From Candidula unifasciata (Eukaryota > Mollusca > Gastropoda > Stylommatophora > Geomitridae), in NCBI GenBank assembly GCA_905116865.2, contig CAJHNH020000799.1:15001-79000 (forward strand): 64,000 nucleotides of DNA, read 5' to 3'. Positions within the stretch are counted from its first letter, which is position 1, and each line of letters starts with the position of its first letter. Of this stretch, positions 1 through 11,078 are shown in pieces. The notes under the pieces are model-generated. The model had not been told where the DNA came from and ran no database searches. It worked only from the letters and a program-made list of their open reading frames with translations. The position numbers and the translations under genes are program-made.

Positions 1-439
1 CAAGAAAGAGAATTCTTAAAAGTTATACAAATCATATCTTATTATATGGATGTTAATCACGGACAGTTGGTAGATAGGTCAAAAATTATTTGGAAACTGC
101 GGAAGATGTGGTTTTATAGACGAATAATGAGAACACACTAGTCAGATAGAAAGACTAATAGGGACTTCTTAAAAGAAAATGACTTACGAAGAGAACTGAT
201 AGCCTTCATCAGAAAAAAGACAATCTACATTCTTTGGTCATGTGACGAAAAGAAGAAACCTGGAGTACATCGTGACAGTAGCAAAGTTGGAGGGAAGGAG
301 AGGCAAAGAGAGACAGAGAGTCAAGATGATGGACTGTATGACATCATGGCATGGAGGATCATCAGTGTCGGAATTGACTGAAAGTACACGAGACAGGGGG
401 TTGTGGATAGACATTACTGCCAACGCCACACGGTATTGA
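1..439 (+). pseudogene. LINE reverse transcriptase C-terminal tail (truncated by window edge)
   Basis: Conceptual reading in shifting frames gives the usual end of a non-LTR retrotransposon ORF2: an ILLYGC-type block near 25-55, a MWFYRRIMR block near 108-130, then from 242 an open stretch with NLEYIVTVAKLEGRRG and TSWHGGSS, ending in a stop at 439. This matches the family pattern FFGHV-R-LE-GKR-GR-WHGG-DR-LW seen four more times in this window. At least one frameshift (near 240) and internal stops show it is dead. The 5' part lies outside the window. The assignment rests on motif recognition only. Confidence 0.75.
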
Positions 440-534
440 CTTCAAGAATAAAAAGTAGTAGTAGAGTGGACATGCCTGCAAAATTTGCGCATGTGTTTGT
501 GTTCCTGTCTGACATGCACACTGTGAGGACTGTA

Positions 535-705
535 ACATCATTTAATTTATGCACATGGCAGATGAGCCTGCAGTGTCCTGTTCTTAGACGCACGTTTGTT
601 GTATGATGCTTTTTGTTGAGTCTGTTCATTGGAGTTTTGTGGATGTTTACTGTTAGTTAGTTCTCGGCACAATTCCTTGTTGGCCTTTGATAAGTGTTTG
701 AAATT
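535..705 (-). mobile_element. Fragment of the RNase H LINE (C-terminal region)
   Basis: Read on the minus strand this encodes RLNKKHHTTNVRLRTGHCRL, near-identical to RLNRKQHTTIFRLRTRHCRL in the large LINE at 41642-45650, and the DNA aligns with 41880-42040. It lies just past the C-terminal end of the RNase H domain. It is a short isolated piece with no coding capacity. Confidence 0.75.
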
Positions 706-1149
706 ATCATTGAAAATAGAATCATGTTAGCTAAATTGTAGGTAGGGATAGACCTGCAGCAGCAAAGTGTTCAGTACTTTTGTTAGGTTCAGTTTTCCCG
801 TTACACGAGGGACTCCAGACAAACAGAAGGAACTTTAATGAATGTCCCAACCAATTTGAAACTATGTTAAGGAATATTGTACCTCTGATTCGCAACTGTG
901 ATGTCCAGATGTTTTTCTACTGTTCAAACAAAAACAAAAAAACTCAAACAAACCACACACAAAAAGGAAAACGCACTGCTACTGAAAGGAACATACAAAC
1001 CCACAATTTTGACATTCTGCATCTTTGTAATGCAGTAAGTGAAACTACTCAAATTTCACACAAGAATACCTTAGGGTTCCACCAATCAACTGGCACGTTT
1101 CTTTTTTGCATCTGAGTCACAATAATTGTAGGCGTACGGCCTTTCCCGT
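706..1149. other. Unassigned stretch
   Basis: No family recognised. A 111-codon open frame (780-1115, plus) has Lys/Asn/Thr-rich low-complexity content and no motif, so I do not treat it as a gene. Confidence 0.4.
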
Positions 1150-1815
1150 TAGTATGTTAAGTGGCCTCCTCTTGCATGGATCAATGACCTGGCATCTCCT
1201 AGGCATAGATGCTACCTCATGTCTGCTCTGGGTTAAAACATTCTTTCTGTAGTGCCTGAAACAGATCATGACGATTTTTGGCTAGAGCAAAGTCTCAGCC
1301 ACAAACAAGTCTTTGCAGCTCATTCCCCAGGTGCTTAATCGGACTCATGTCTGCAGACAGGGATGGCCAAGAACGTTTTTGAATCTTATTGTCAGCGATA
1401 CTTTTCGTGGTCAACCGTGCAGGATGCGGTCTGGCGTAGTCCTGTTTAAGAAAGATATCTTGTTGGCATCCCAAAATGAATGGTCTTTGGTCAAAGAATT
1501 TTATTGACCTATTGTTGCGCATTCAGTGTTCCTTCAATGTGCACCAGTTGACTCCTTCCCATGTAACTGATCATTCCCCACACCATTACACACCCACAAC
1601 AGTACATCAGAGTTTAATCAACAAACTCTTTGGCTAAACCTTTATTTCGTCTGTGGTAGACACTACGCCGTCAATCTGACACTGCAACAAATAAAAAAGA
1701 AACGTCACTGAAGCGAACACGTCTCCATTGCTTGTCACTGTCGTGGAGTGAACAGCCAACCCTACACTGTGGATGAGTCGTGACGCTGACACCCCTAAAG
1801 CGGGCGGGGGCCGCC
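1150..1815 (-). pseudogene. Tc1-like transposase relic
   Basis: Minus-strand reading in several frames shows the Tc1 catalytic core in order: a VRFSDVSF block near 1735-1710 (family VLFSDESRF, carrying the second catalytic Asp), a VMVWG block near 1590, DYARPHPARLT near 1435 and SLSADMSPIKHLGNEL near 1345-1310 (family SPDLNPIEHLWDEL, with the catalytic Glu). The SMRRRCQAVI-ARGGHT-like end falls near 1215-1165. Known role of the family: DDE transposase for cut-and-paste transposition. Frameshifts and stops throughout make it non-functional, and the N-terminal DNA-binding region is missing beyond about 1815. Terminal inverted repeats were not found. Confidence 0.85.
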
Positions 1816-2976
1816 CCACATTTTCAAAATTTAAACCTGTCCGGGAGGGGGGGGGGGGTATATAGTCCCTTATATTGATATATACCTCTATCTGGTGAAA
1901 TAATCATAAAAATTCTAGGCCCCTCGTTGTTTTGAGAAAGTCCACATTTTTCAAACTTGCAACTGTGGGATGAATATTTCTGGAGTATAATTCAGAAATT
2001 CCTGTAAGCAGTTTTAATCCTTGGGCACGAATACAGGGACTTCTTTCCTAGAGACGCCAAGCTTAGTCTGAGCGGGCATTCTTGTGTCAAACTTCTGAGG
2101 TGTCGGAAGACTTTGTTATTCGCTCCTCAACTTTGGCTCTTCCAAAGTACCAGTTTAATCTTTGAGGGATTCCAAAGCTTGGGTAAGTTGATTATAGTTT
2201 ACGAGTACCATGATATATGTCTCTTTAATGTTGACCACTGCTGCAGGGATGGAAGATTCAGCTGTGTGATCGCACAGAACTGGGGCGTTCTGGATATCCA
2301 GTCATTCTAGGCTCTAAATCAAACCTTTCCCTTCACGGGCTAACTAGCTTGTGCCGTACATAACACACACTATTGTAAAAATATTAAATACAGCAAGTTT
2401 ATTATTCTCTAACCAAAAGCAGGAATTATATCGACTAACAGACATTTGTAAACGGGGTCATCCTGCATTCGGCTAAGCTGTGACGTCAGAGCTTAGCGCT
2501 CTGAGTCAAAGGTTAACTTCAGCACGACAACATTGGGTGTAAAGTCAGCTTGTGGAGAGATGCAAAATATTCATGTACAAACGGGATAGAATGTGTGTCT
2601 GCGGGTGCAAATGGGAGGGTGGAGAGAGGATGTGCTATGTGTAGTAATATCTATCTATCTCCACTATGTACCTTATCTTCTATCTGGTTGCTGACTTACA
2701 GACAGAGGAATGAAAGGGGACATGGTCTCCTGTTCTTTAATGTATACTCTGAGTGACTAGAAGGGTAGCAGAAGATAAGTTGAGCTGGTATGTGCATCTT
2801 AGGATAATAACTGGTTTTTTTCCTGACAGGATGAAATTTCCTTAAAAGTCAGGCAGACGAATCACAGTCCATACCCAGCAATCACCAACCCATAACCAGC
2901 AATCACCATCCCATAAAATTCCTATCAAATAATCCTACCCAAAACCCTACATATTGTTGGCTGAATATCAACATGG
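1816..2976. other. Unassigned AT-rich DNA
   Basis: Begins with a G run (1846-1858). A duplicated CCAGCAATCACCA motif lies near 2875-2912. No protein motif or known repeat is recognised. Open frames at 2113-2310 and 2550-2756 have no recognisable content. Confidence 0.4.
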
Positions 2977-3134
2977 CAGGAGTTTGTGTGTGAGTTCCAG
3001 TAGCTGAGTGACAGTCTTGCAGGCCACCTGTGTCATCAACCCAAGGAATCCTTCTTCAGGAGCTTGTGTGTGAGTTCCAGTGGCTGAAAGACATTATTGC
3101 AGGCCACCTGTCATCAATCCTAGGAAGTCTTCAT
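2977..3134. repeat. Tandem duplication, two units of about 80 bp
   Basis: Units start at 2977 and 3057, each opening with CAGGAG-TTGTGTGTGAGTTC and including TGCAGGCCACCTGT. The second unit is two bases shorter. A third start, CAGGAGC, at 3135 is cut off after a few bases. Confidence 0.85.
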
Positions 3135-4401
3135 CAGGAGCTTTGTTAGGATCCAATGAAGTTCCTTTGTCCTTAAATGTGAGACGATCAGTGGGTGCCA
3201 GATCAACCCCAGAGAAAAGCAATTTATTGAGTCAGTTGGTTCAAGTCACCATGGACTGAGCGGAGCAGAGACATACCAGTTGGGTTAAGTACATCTAAGA
3301 TGACCTACATGCTTTCTGTTAATGCTCACCTTTAATTCACCATGATGAATTATATACTTGTTTAGGAACCACTCTGGCTGTTTCAACATCATTGCTGCGA
3401 CATTAAGTCATGAACTTCTTTCACTTGAAACTATCTTGATTGTTCTGATATCATATATATATATACATATGTGTGTGTGTTGAAATTATTACAACCTTTT
3501 CAGAAATTTTCATGGCTGACTTTGGTGTCCCTGTTTCACCATTGTCACTGTATAGTTTTATGTTTGTGTGATTAATCAGGTAATCTGTGTTAACATGGCT
3601 ATGAAAGTATACCATCATAACCTGGGAGCTAGCTTTTTATAGTAGTGGGTGTGTCCAGCCAAGAGTGCCTAGGAACATAAGATATTCTGTAGTGCTAGCG
3701 CTTGAGTTGCCCTACTCCTGAAATAAGTTGGGCATATACTGGCCACGGGATCTCTCTTAGACCAATACGAGCCAACGCCTCAACATTATTATTTCAGAGT
3801 GCTGTTGGTTCTTAAGGAGAAATCCTTTCATCAGGCACGCGACAGGGACGGTATGAGACAGTCACCTGCTCTGGGTCGATGTTGGTCACCCAAAGAGGTC
3901 AAGTTAGGCAGTGGCGATGCGTAAGGACAGGTCCTTGGCCTGGTCGTCGTGCCCAAACTCCAACGTTTTGTAGTCGGCTACGAACATTATGTCTATACCC
4001 TGCAAGCTTGAAAGCGTGGAAAAGGGTCCTTAAGTGATACCAAGTGGAAGCTCAGTGTCATGGTTTCCTATATTAGTCTTGTGCTTCTCGGATGGCTTGG
4101 GTGATAGATTTGTTTATCTTTTTGCAGGTTTCAGCTACAACATGTATCTATCTCTTTCTTTGTATTCCTTTCGCCTTTCTCCCAGATTTTCTGCTGTAAC
4201 AGATCTCATATGAAGTGTTGTATGGCTGCATTCTCATTATTGCCGAACCAATTCCTTCTTTGTCTGTCAATTTAATTCAAACGCTTTCTTATTCCAATAT
4301 TTTCTCTAGTGCGGGCATTCGAAAGCATATCTACTCTTGTCCGACAAGTAACAATCACAGGAAAAATGAGACATACATAAAGTCAGAGAGATACTTTATA
4401 G
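3135..4401. other. Unassigned; possible decayed SINE tail near 4000-4035
   Basis: The sequence near 4005-4035 resembles the SINE-B 3' end (GCGTGGAAAAGGGTCCTT), so an old SINE may lie upstream of it. A short (TA) and (GT) tract sits at 3452-3480. Nothing else recognised. Confidence 0.35.
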
Positions 4402-4583
4402 CAATGGTTCTCAACCTTAAGAACGCCGCGCCCCTTTTATACAGATGCTTATGTAGTGAAAACCCTGAACCATACAATTATTGCCCTTGGTACTTCACAA
4501 CTTTAGTGATTTGTTCTTACGACCCCTGTGACAGAGTCGATCGACCCTCAAAATGGTCGCAACCCATAGGTTGAGAGCCGCTG
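4402..4583. mobile_element. SPIN-like hAT miniature element (MITE)
   Basis: The left end CAATGGTTCTCAACCT and the right end, whose reverse complement is CAGCGGCTCTCAACCT, form 16-bp imperfect terminal inverted repeats. Internal landmarks GCCGCGCCCC near the left and GACCCCTGTGACAGAGTCG-TCGACCC plus GGTCGCAACCCATAGG near the right match my knowledge of SPIN-type hAT MITEs, which are known from vertebrates, an insect and the snail Lymnaea. The flanks share TTATAG (left CTTTATAG, right GATTATAG), a decayed 8-bp duplication. There is no transposase, so it is non-autonomous. Length 182 bp. Confidence 0.8.
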
Positions 4584-4698
4584 ATTATAGGAATGCCCCT
4601 AGTAGTACTGTGATTCCACTAGTTCTTTACCCAGCTTAGCTGAAACCTCCAAAGCCATAACATTACATTCTGACCGGTGTGCACGGAATTAGTATAAC

Positions 4699-4799
4699 TA
4701 TATGCACATGGTCTGTAAAATTGTGGGTGCTCTTCCCATATGCCCGGTGCGCCTAAGGCGTAAAAAGGGATGTTTACTTACTTTTACTTTATATGCACA
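4699..4799 (+). mobile_element. 5'-truncated SINE-A with perfect 10-bp target-site duplication
   Basis: 4709-4789 matches only the last ~80 bp of the SINE-A copies at 14621 and 17441 (GTCTGTAAAA, CCCATATGCCCGGTGCGCC, then a TTTACTT tail). TATATGCACA stands directly on both sides (4699-4708 and 4790-4799). The tRNA-like head is absent, so this copy cannot be transcribed from an internal promoter. Confidence 0.85.
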
Positions 4800-5404
4800 A
4801 ATGCATGTATCTTTTTTGTATGGCTCAGTAATTAGTATAAACAATATTTTATTAAGCCAGATCTGTCTTATTTTGTGACGAAGAAAATCCAGACTCAATA
4901 AATGCAATCGAAGGAACACTGTGGGCAAGCACTGCACACAATTAAATGCCCTTTTAATGAGAAACCGTTGTTGATGTAACCTGATTTGCTTGTCATTTTT
5001 CTTTTTTCACATTGCAAATGCACCTGATATCTGTATTTGCCATATTAAGTATTATTACACTATTCATTAAAGTATTTGATGGTTGAGTAGTTTGAGTGCG
5101 TGGCTCTTTTTCGAGAGATCTTCGAGAAGAATATTTAAGAGAGGTGAGGATGATGTTAAAATTTGAAAAAAAAAATGTTCCACCCTGCGCAGTTTGTGGC
5201 GACAGTTCGCCAGTGTTTGTTCTGATGGCTCATCTTTGAAGAAAAAGGAACAGACTCGCGGTCTCCGAACAAGCATGTCATAAAAGCTGAATGTTATCTT
5301 TGTCCTAAATTGAATGTGTTTAGCCAAACGTCACAGATATCGTAGCCTAGCTGTAATCCACAACAGTCCTTTTCAAGACGGAGGTGAAGAAGAAGCAGAA
5401 GAAA
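4800..5404. other. Unassigned stretch ending in a GAA/CTT-rich tail
   Basis: Nothing recognised from 4800 to about 5380. From 5384 to 5421 lies a GAAGAAG-rich tract which, on the minus strand, is the 3' tail of the LINE remnant next to it. Confidence 0.4.
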
Positions 5405-5815
5405 AAAAAAAGAAGAAGAAGTATGAGTACGAAGATGACTGATGAGGCCAATGCGGGCCCGAAAAGTTTTTGGACAGTGAGGACAGGGAATAAGCGTTGT
5501 GCCAGGGAGGGGATCTCCTGCAGTCGCCTTTCTGTCCATCTCTTTCTTAATCAGTCTTGCTGTTCTGTTTGCTTCACATGTAGCCGCGCCATGCATTTCG
5601 GTCTTGAGAGGCAGCCTGCCAATTGGTGTCATTCATCCCAAATGCTTTGAGTAAAGACTTTAAGGTGTCCTTAAAGCGTTTCTTTTGCCCGCCTAGGGAA
5701 CGTTTCCCATTTTGCAGCTCACCTTAGAAGAGTTTTTTTTTTTTGGGAGCCTGTGATCTGGCGTGCGTGCCACATGACCAGGCCAACAAAACCATCATAG
5801 CTGACATACAGATAA
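5405..5815 (-). pseudogene. LINE ORF2 C-terminus with C2H2 finger
   Basis: The minus-strand reading runs from a degraded GHVMWHARQI block near 5780, through GELQNGKRSLGGQKKRF near 5715, DTNWQAASQDRNAWR near 5630, to CPHCPKTFRARIGLISHLRTH at 5490-5430. The final block has the Cys-x2-Cys...His-x3-His spacing of a zinc finger. These blocks in this order are known to me as the C-terminal tail of a widespread invertebrate LINE group. Frameshifts near 5740 and 5600 break it. It is 5' truncated, with a CTT-rich 3' tail on its own strand. Confidence 0.8.
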
Positions 5816-6316
5816 CATTGAATCTGTGATGTGGGGGAGGGGACGAGAAAAAAAGTGGGGGGGGGGGCACCTTATGGCCCTCATTTCACATTAAATTAGT
5901 CTAAGCACAGGGAAAGAAAAGGGGGAGGGAGGTGGGGGGGGGGGGGTCCTGAAGAGGCGTAATAAAAATTAAAGAGGATAATAATATCAATACTAAAAAT
6001 ACTGCGCTGCCTGAAAAGAAAAAAAAATCATTGAGAACTATCAAATGCCTGAGCAAATGATTCAATTTCAATTTTTGGATAAACGGGGCAGCTTAACGCT
6101 GTCAAATGTTTTTGTCGGCGGTTGAAAAATAGTGGTAGGGAGGAGTGGGTGGGGTGGCTCAAGGAGCCTAGCCTAGTTTTCAGATTGTGCCGGCTGCGGC
6201 GCTATATAATTATGTTCCGTTTACTTGTAACCTATAAAATATCCACGTGAAGCAGCTATAACATGTCTGTGTAGACAGAGAAATTATCTCATCATGCATT
6301 GTCTACCAACAGTACA
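5816..6316. other. Unassigned, with G homopolymer runs
   Basis: G runs lie at 5857-5867 and 5935-5946. No gene or repeat family recognised. Confidence 0.4.
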
Positions 6317-6590
6317 AACAATGTCATCATCATCATCATCCCGTAACACTGCGTATCGTTGGGTCACCAGTTTCTGTTGACTGTGTGATCCGCTCTCTCC
6401 ACTTTTAGCGGTCAGTTGCGATGGACTTCATGTTAGCATGCCTGAGACCTGTCCTGTCAGCCAAGTTCTGTAACCAGATCTTTCTTGGTCTGCCTCTTTT
6501 CCTCTTTCCCTCTACTGAGCCCTGCAGTATTGTTTTTTAAAGGCCGTTAGATCTTTTTATATGTCCATACCATTGCATTTTTTCCTTTTT
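6317..6590 (-). pseudogene. LINE reverse transcriptase C-terminal tail with (GAT)n end
   Basis: Minus-strand reading: KTILQGSVEGKRKRGRPRK near 6540-6475, then LADRTGLRHANMKSIATDR near 6460-6405 and WRERITQST. The element ends in a run of GATGATGAT (CATCATCAT at 6321-6339 on the plus strand). The order TILQG-EGKRKRGRP-W-DR-WR is the usual end of these LINE proteins. One stop interrupts it. Confidence 0.75.
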
Positions 6591-6794
6591 TTTTTACTGT
6601 AGTTAAAAAAGGTTCATATTTGCCAGTGTGCTGTATAATGTATGGCGAACCTCTTCGTTTGTAATGTCGTATTTTTTTGATATGACAAACAATTTTTTAA
6701 TGATCCTCACGATGTACCGCTAGCAATTGTCATTTCGCGTAATGCCTTAGTTTGGATCTTTGAGCTGCTTCCTAATAGTTTACCACGCCATCCT
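6591..6794. other. Short unassigned spacer
   Basis: AT-rich; nothing recognised. Confidence 0.4.
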
Positions 6795-7184
6795 GAAACT
6801 GAACAATTTTAGTCTGGACGATACGAAGAATTTGCAAGCAACAGAGATGTGGTTTCTGAGACGAATGCTACGAATACATTATTCGGCCAGAGTAACCAAC
6901 AATGATTGCTTGAAAGAAGCTAATTAACGTAGATCTCTATATACATCAATAAGAAAGAGACAAACACTGTACTTTTGTCACTTAATGAGAAAGCGACATT
7001 TGAGAACATCGTGACAACTGCAAAGATCAGTGGAAAAAGGGGTAATGGGAGACCAAAAGAGATGATGTTGGATGGGCGGAAGCGATGGCATGAATGGATA
7101 TCGTCAAGAGAGCTGTTCCAAGCAACCAGCGATCGTTATCTGTGGAGACGCACGAGAGCCTACGCCAGTTGGCAGGGCACATGA
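6795..7184 (+). pseudogene. LINE reverse transcriptase C-terminal tail
   Basis: Frames together read ATEMWFLRRMLRIHYSARV near 6843-6895, IRKRQTLYFCHL near 6950-6985, then an open stretch from 6975 with FENIVTTAKISGKRGNGRP and a stop after ASWQGT at 7184, followed by ATGATGATGGGG. Same subfamily as 1-439 and 19868-20246. A frameshift near 6980 and a stop near 6925 kill it. Confidence 0.8.
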
Positions 7185-7810
7185 TGATGGGGATAGACCA
7201 AAAAAGGCAACTCTTAGACAGTCCGTTTAACCTCCAAAGAAGTTATAATGAGGACACAACGGCTACACCATCCCGGTGTAACCTGCCGTCCTAAGCCGGT
7301 AAAAGCGTTCATTCCGACACAGCAGCCCGAAATGAGCGACTGCGACCATGACTAACGACATGTGCCTTCCCCTTTTTTTTTTCTTTTCTAATTTTTGTTA
7401 AACAATAATTTATTCTTTCCCTTCCATAACCGCCCCACCCTTCCCCCCCCCCCGCCCCTTCTCCCCCCTCCTCTTTTCCTCCCAGATGACGTTACGGGAC
7501 CGTCCAATATTTTTTTTAGGGTAAGAGCAAGTTTCCCACTGTATGTGTGTCTTCGTTGCGAAGCGCTGCAAACTGTTGGCGTGTGTCTTAAATGAAATGC
7601 CAAATTACTGACTATACGATTCATCTACCACCCTCTGAATTATTAGACTGTCCCGTGACCGTGAAATTCTCGTATTTTAGGGAGATATGGGAAAGTACCC
7701 GACAACTTAGTCGTAGCAGTAGCCAGCCCTATTCTGGCACAACTACAACATAAATGTTAGAAAGAATATAACAGATAAATTGAAAATAAATAAAATAAAT
7801 TTATAAAGAA
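7185..7810. other. Unassigned, with pyrimidine/C-rich tract
   Basis: Nothing recognised apart from a C-rich tract (7441-7471) that produces spurious Pro- and Gly-rich open frames on the two strands. Confidence 0.4.
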
Positions 7811-10013
7811 CTAGCTGTACCCGGCCACGCGTTGCTGTGGCATAGTTTGGCTAAATGGAAATGAAATAAAATAGAAATCGCATGTGTCTAATACAATCAT
7901 TGTCTGCTCAGATATAGAGATAGTCTTTGATCCCCGCCCCTCCCCCCTCACCACCACAACTAAATCCACTTACTACTCTCTCCCTCATCAAAGGTTTTTG
8001 GAAAAGAAAGACAATGGAAATCGCACGTGTCTAATATAGGTAATGTCGCAATCATTCTCTGCACAGATATAGAGATAGTCTGGTTTTCCAACTTTAGAAC
8101 ACGCACCTTATAATTGTGTATTTATATTAGTGGTCGTTTAAATGGTGTTATTAGCACAGTAATAAAAAATGTTTATTTGGTTATCACATGCTAAAGCTGT
8201 TTGTATTTTTATAGGAGACTGAAGTAAAGCTACAACTGTACTTGTAAATAACAAAGTAAGTCGTAAAAAATAGAAAAGCGGAGGTAGCGTTAGTAAAATA
8301 TAAACAAATTTGGTAATGAGAACTTGAAAATCACGTGTAAAGCTCTTTAAGTTCTCTTAAATTTAAGTCACTACCTCCCCCCCCCCCTTCCCCTCCCTCT
8401 TCCACCGACTACTGCTCTCTCCCTCTTCGAAGGATTTCATCAAAATCATTACCTGTCGATATTTTTTGTTGTTGCTGTAACTGACATTGACATCCCTGTC
8501 CATCCGGACTAAAATGGGGAGCAGGAATTGTAATAGGTAGTGAATGGGGCTAGTGTAATATTTACCACCTTCAAGTACCAGTACAACTACTACCACGACC
8601 ACCACCACAGTAGCTAAAAAAATGTCACTGCTATCTGTGTTACCATCGGAGTAGACAGAGAGTCGTGAGCCAGAAGATTTGGTTCCGCATGGCTAGTGCT
8701 GTCGCCACAGACTGGTCAGGTTAGGATGTATAATTTCGCTTCCCGACAGAAGAACGCCATAACCATACCGGCGGTCTTCACATGAGAGCACTATGGTGTA
8801 ACAGCCCAACCACAACTACTACTGCTGCTGCTACTTTAAGTGGGTAAAGCAGTTACTGTGACTTAAAGCTCTCTCAGTTAACAGTTCCCCCCCCCCCCTT
8901 TCCCCAAATTCACCGACAACTCTTTCCCTCATTGAAGTAGTTGGGAGAAAAAAAAGAACACTTGAAAAGCAAATGAAAACAGGAAAAAAAACACCATAAT
9001 TAGGAAATGAACGCTATGGTAAACAGCACAGCTTAAAATTCCAACGCAGATGAAATAACTAAATCTAAATGAAAATAAATGGAAAGCTATGAAATTTCAG
9101 CGTAACCATGCAATCGGAAAGTTTAAAAATGCAGTCATAAGTATGCGAAATGGTCAAATTTAATTATCGAATGGTTTACCCATTTATTTGTCTTTTTTTT
9201 TTTTTTTTTTTTGTATTAAGGGCAACATGGCTAGTGCTGTCACCACGACAGAGCAGATGAGGATATTATTTTAGTCCGGGGTTTAAAAAAAATTAACTAC
9301 TGCGGATTCGAACCCTTGTCTCCCGCACAGGAACCCAGTGTTCTAACCATTCGACCAAGTAGCCACTTCATCTGAGCAACGAAAAGAGAACTAAACTATT
9401 AGAGATATGTGTCCCTACTACTGTGTTCCGATTATAACACAACTCAAAACCGCAGGCAATCCAGATATATTAATGAAACGGCACAACAAAAGAAATCGCA
9501 CGTGTCTAACACGGGCAATAAAGTTAATGTCGCAGTCAATGTCTGCGCCGACGTCGAAATAGTCCTTGATGCCCCCCTCCCCTTCCCCATCGAAGGTTGT
9601 TTGAAAAAAAAAACAGAAAATAGAAATCGTGTTTAATATGGTTATTGTGGCAAATATAGAGATAGTCTAGTTTGCTGTACCACGACCTACTCTATGTATT
9701 AGAGAAGGCGTTGGCTGCACGTAACTCGCCGGCGAATAGTGGAAGCCTTGCGTTCTGACTACTGCGGCACATGCGCAATTACTAACGTGGCTATTATTAG
9801 AAATCACTAAAATTATAAATATTAGTTTCGAATATTACGGCTTAAATTGTGGTCACCTATCTCTAACAGTGACAGGTTAAATTTCAAACCATGATGGTTC
9901 AACATCCGGTATCAAAACAAACATATCCTGAAAATTTCAGCTAAATCGGTTCAGTAGTTTCCGAGTCTATAGGGGGTAAACAAACACACAAACATTGATT
10001 TTTATATTAAAGA
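7811..10013. repeat. Composite interspersed repeat with four internal copies of one block
   Basis: Head: CTAGCTGTACCCGGCCACGC at 7811. Tail: CTAAATCGGTTCAGTAGTTT near 9941, then TATAGGGGGTAAACAAACAC. Head and tail resemble a TE type common in invertebrate genomes. A block AGAAATCGCACGTGTCTAA + ATATAGAGATAGTCT recurs at about 7877-7932, 8014-8075, 9498-9565 and 9624-9668. A C-run followed by ACTCTCTCCCTC and GAAGG recurs near 7936, 8379, 8887 and 9566. Two SINE2 pieces (near 8687-8722 and 9225-9370) lie inside. No coding capacity seen. Confidence 0.6.
9225..9370 (-). mobile_element. SINE2 copy (tRNA-like head)
   Basis: On the minus strand the head reads TGGTCGAATGGTTAGAACAC then GGGTTCGAATCC, i.e. 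pol III box A-like and box B-like motifs. The body follows with CATGGCTAG-type 3' sequence matching 28935-29163. The flanking T-run at 9192-9212 may be its A-tail side. Confidence 0.7.
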
Positions 10014-11023
10014 AGAATACAACAGACTTTAAAAAAAAATTATTACCAAATATTAAATCCGGAAATCCTCAAAAACAATTTGGAGTTCAAATAAATTGTA
10101 CTTTCCGTGAAAAATACAAATAATGAATCCCTGCAAGGACCACTACTACTTCTTGTTAATGGAATGTTTTTCTTAAGCGAATTCCTATTAACGAGATTTT
10201 ACTCTAATAGAATGAATACAAGAGACTGGATCATATAAAAATAAATGATTTTAGAAAACAGTCAGGAAGACGAAGAAGCCCTTAAGAATTGGATTTAAGG
10301 AGATACAGAAATACATATACACTTAGAAATTTAAAAAAAAAAGTGCATAGAGAACAAAGACGTAAATAATATCTGGGGAAAAAATATATATACAGTAGAC
10401 AAATAAAGAATAAGGGAATGCTCTAATATTAAATCTGCAAAAGCTTTGTTTCGTTAGCATCTCACACAGCTAATAGTTTCCGTTAACTTTTTCTGGTTTA
10501 ATAATTCGTGTACTTTCGTACGCAGATTCCTGCAGCCGTTGCATATCCTGGCCCTCAAGCTCGGCTTGCTGCAGCGGCTATTGATGTTTCCGACATGCTG
10601 GAAAGGTGTGATCAATATGCCGCAGAAGTCTGCAGACTCACCTCCAGTGTTAGTTCCGAAACAAGGAGACTACTCTGTGCTCAATGATGAGCATTTCTTG
10701 ATGTGGTCGTGAGTGCTGTACGATTTGAGGACGGGTGAGGGAAACGGTAATTGAAGTCACTGGAGAAGGTGAAGATGGGAAAGACATTGATGGAGCTGCA
10801 GACATCAATATGAAGTATTAGAGATATTGGGTGGCGGAGAAGGGGGAAGGGGAGTTACAACGGGAAGAAAGTGGTGCAAAATTATAGAATAAGAAAACAG
10901 TATGAAATAATGGTTAACCTGAAGAGGCGAGATAACATAATGCCACGACTTTATAAAAGGCGTAGATTTAACTGCGTGCCGCCTCCACAATAAAGGTTGA
11001 CTCTAAATTGTATTAAACCAGTC

Positions 11024-11078
<55 letters not shown>

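Noticed and set aside
4215..4574. 119-codon plus-strand open frame
   Set aside because: More than a third of it lies in the SPIN-like MITE and the rest has no motif.
5294..5632. Host C2H2 zinc-finger gene
   Set aside because: The single finger is part of a LINE C-terminal tail recognised by its upstream blocks (GELQNGKRS, DRNAWR) and is frameshifted.
10170..10210. Another Tigger-like end (TTAACGAGATTTTACTCT)
   Set aside because: Single weak end; not paired with 12641 in a sensible distance or orientation.
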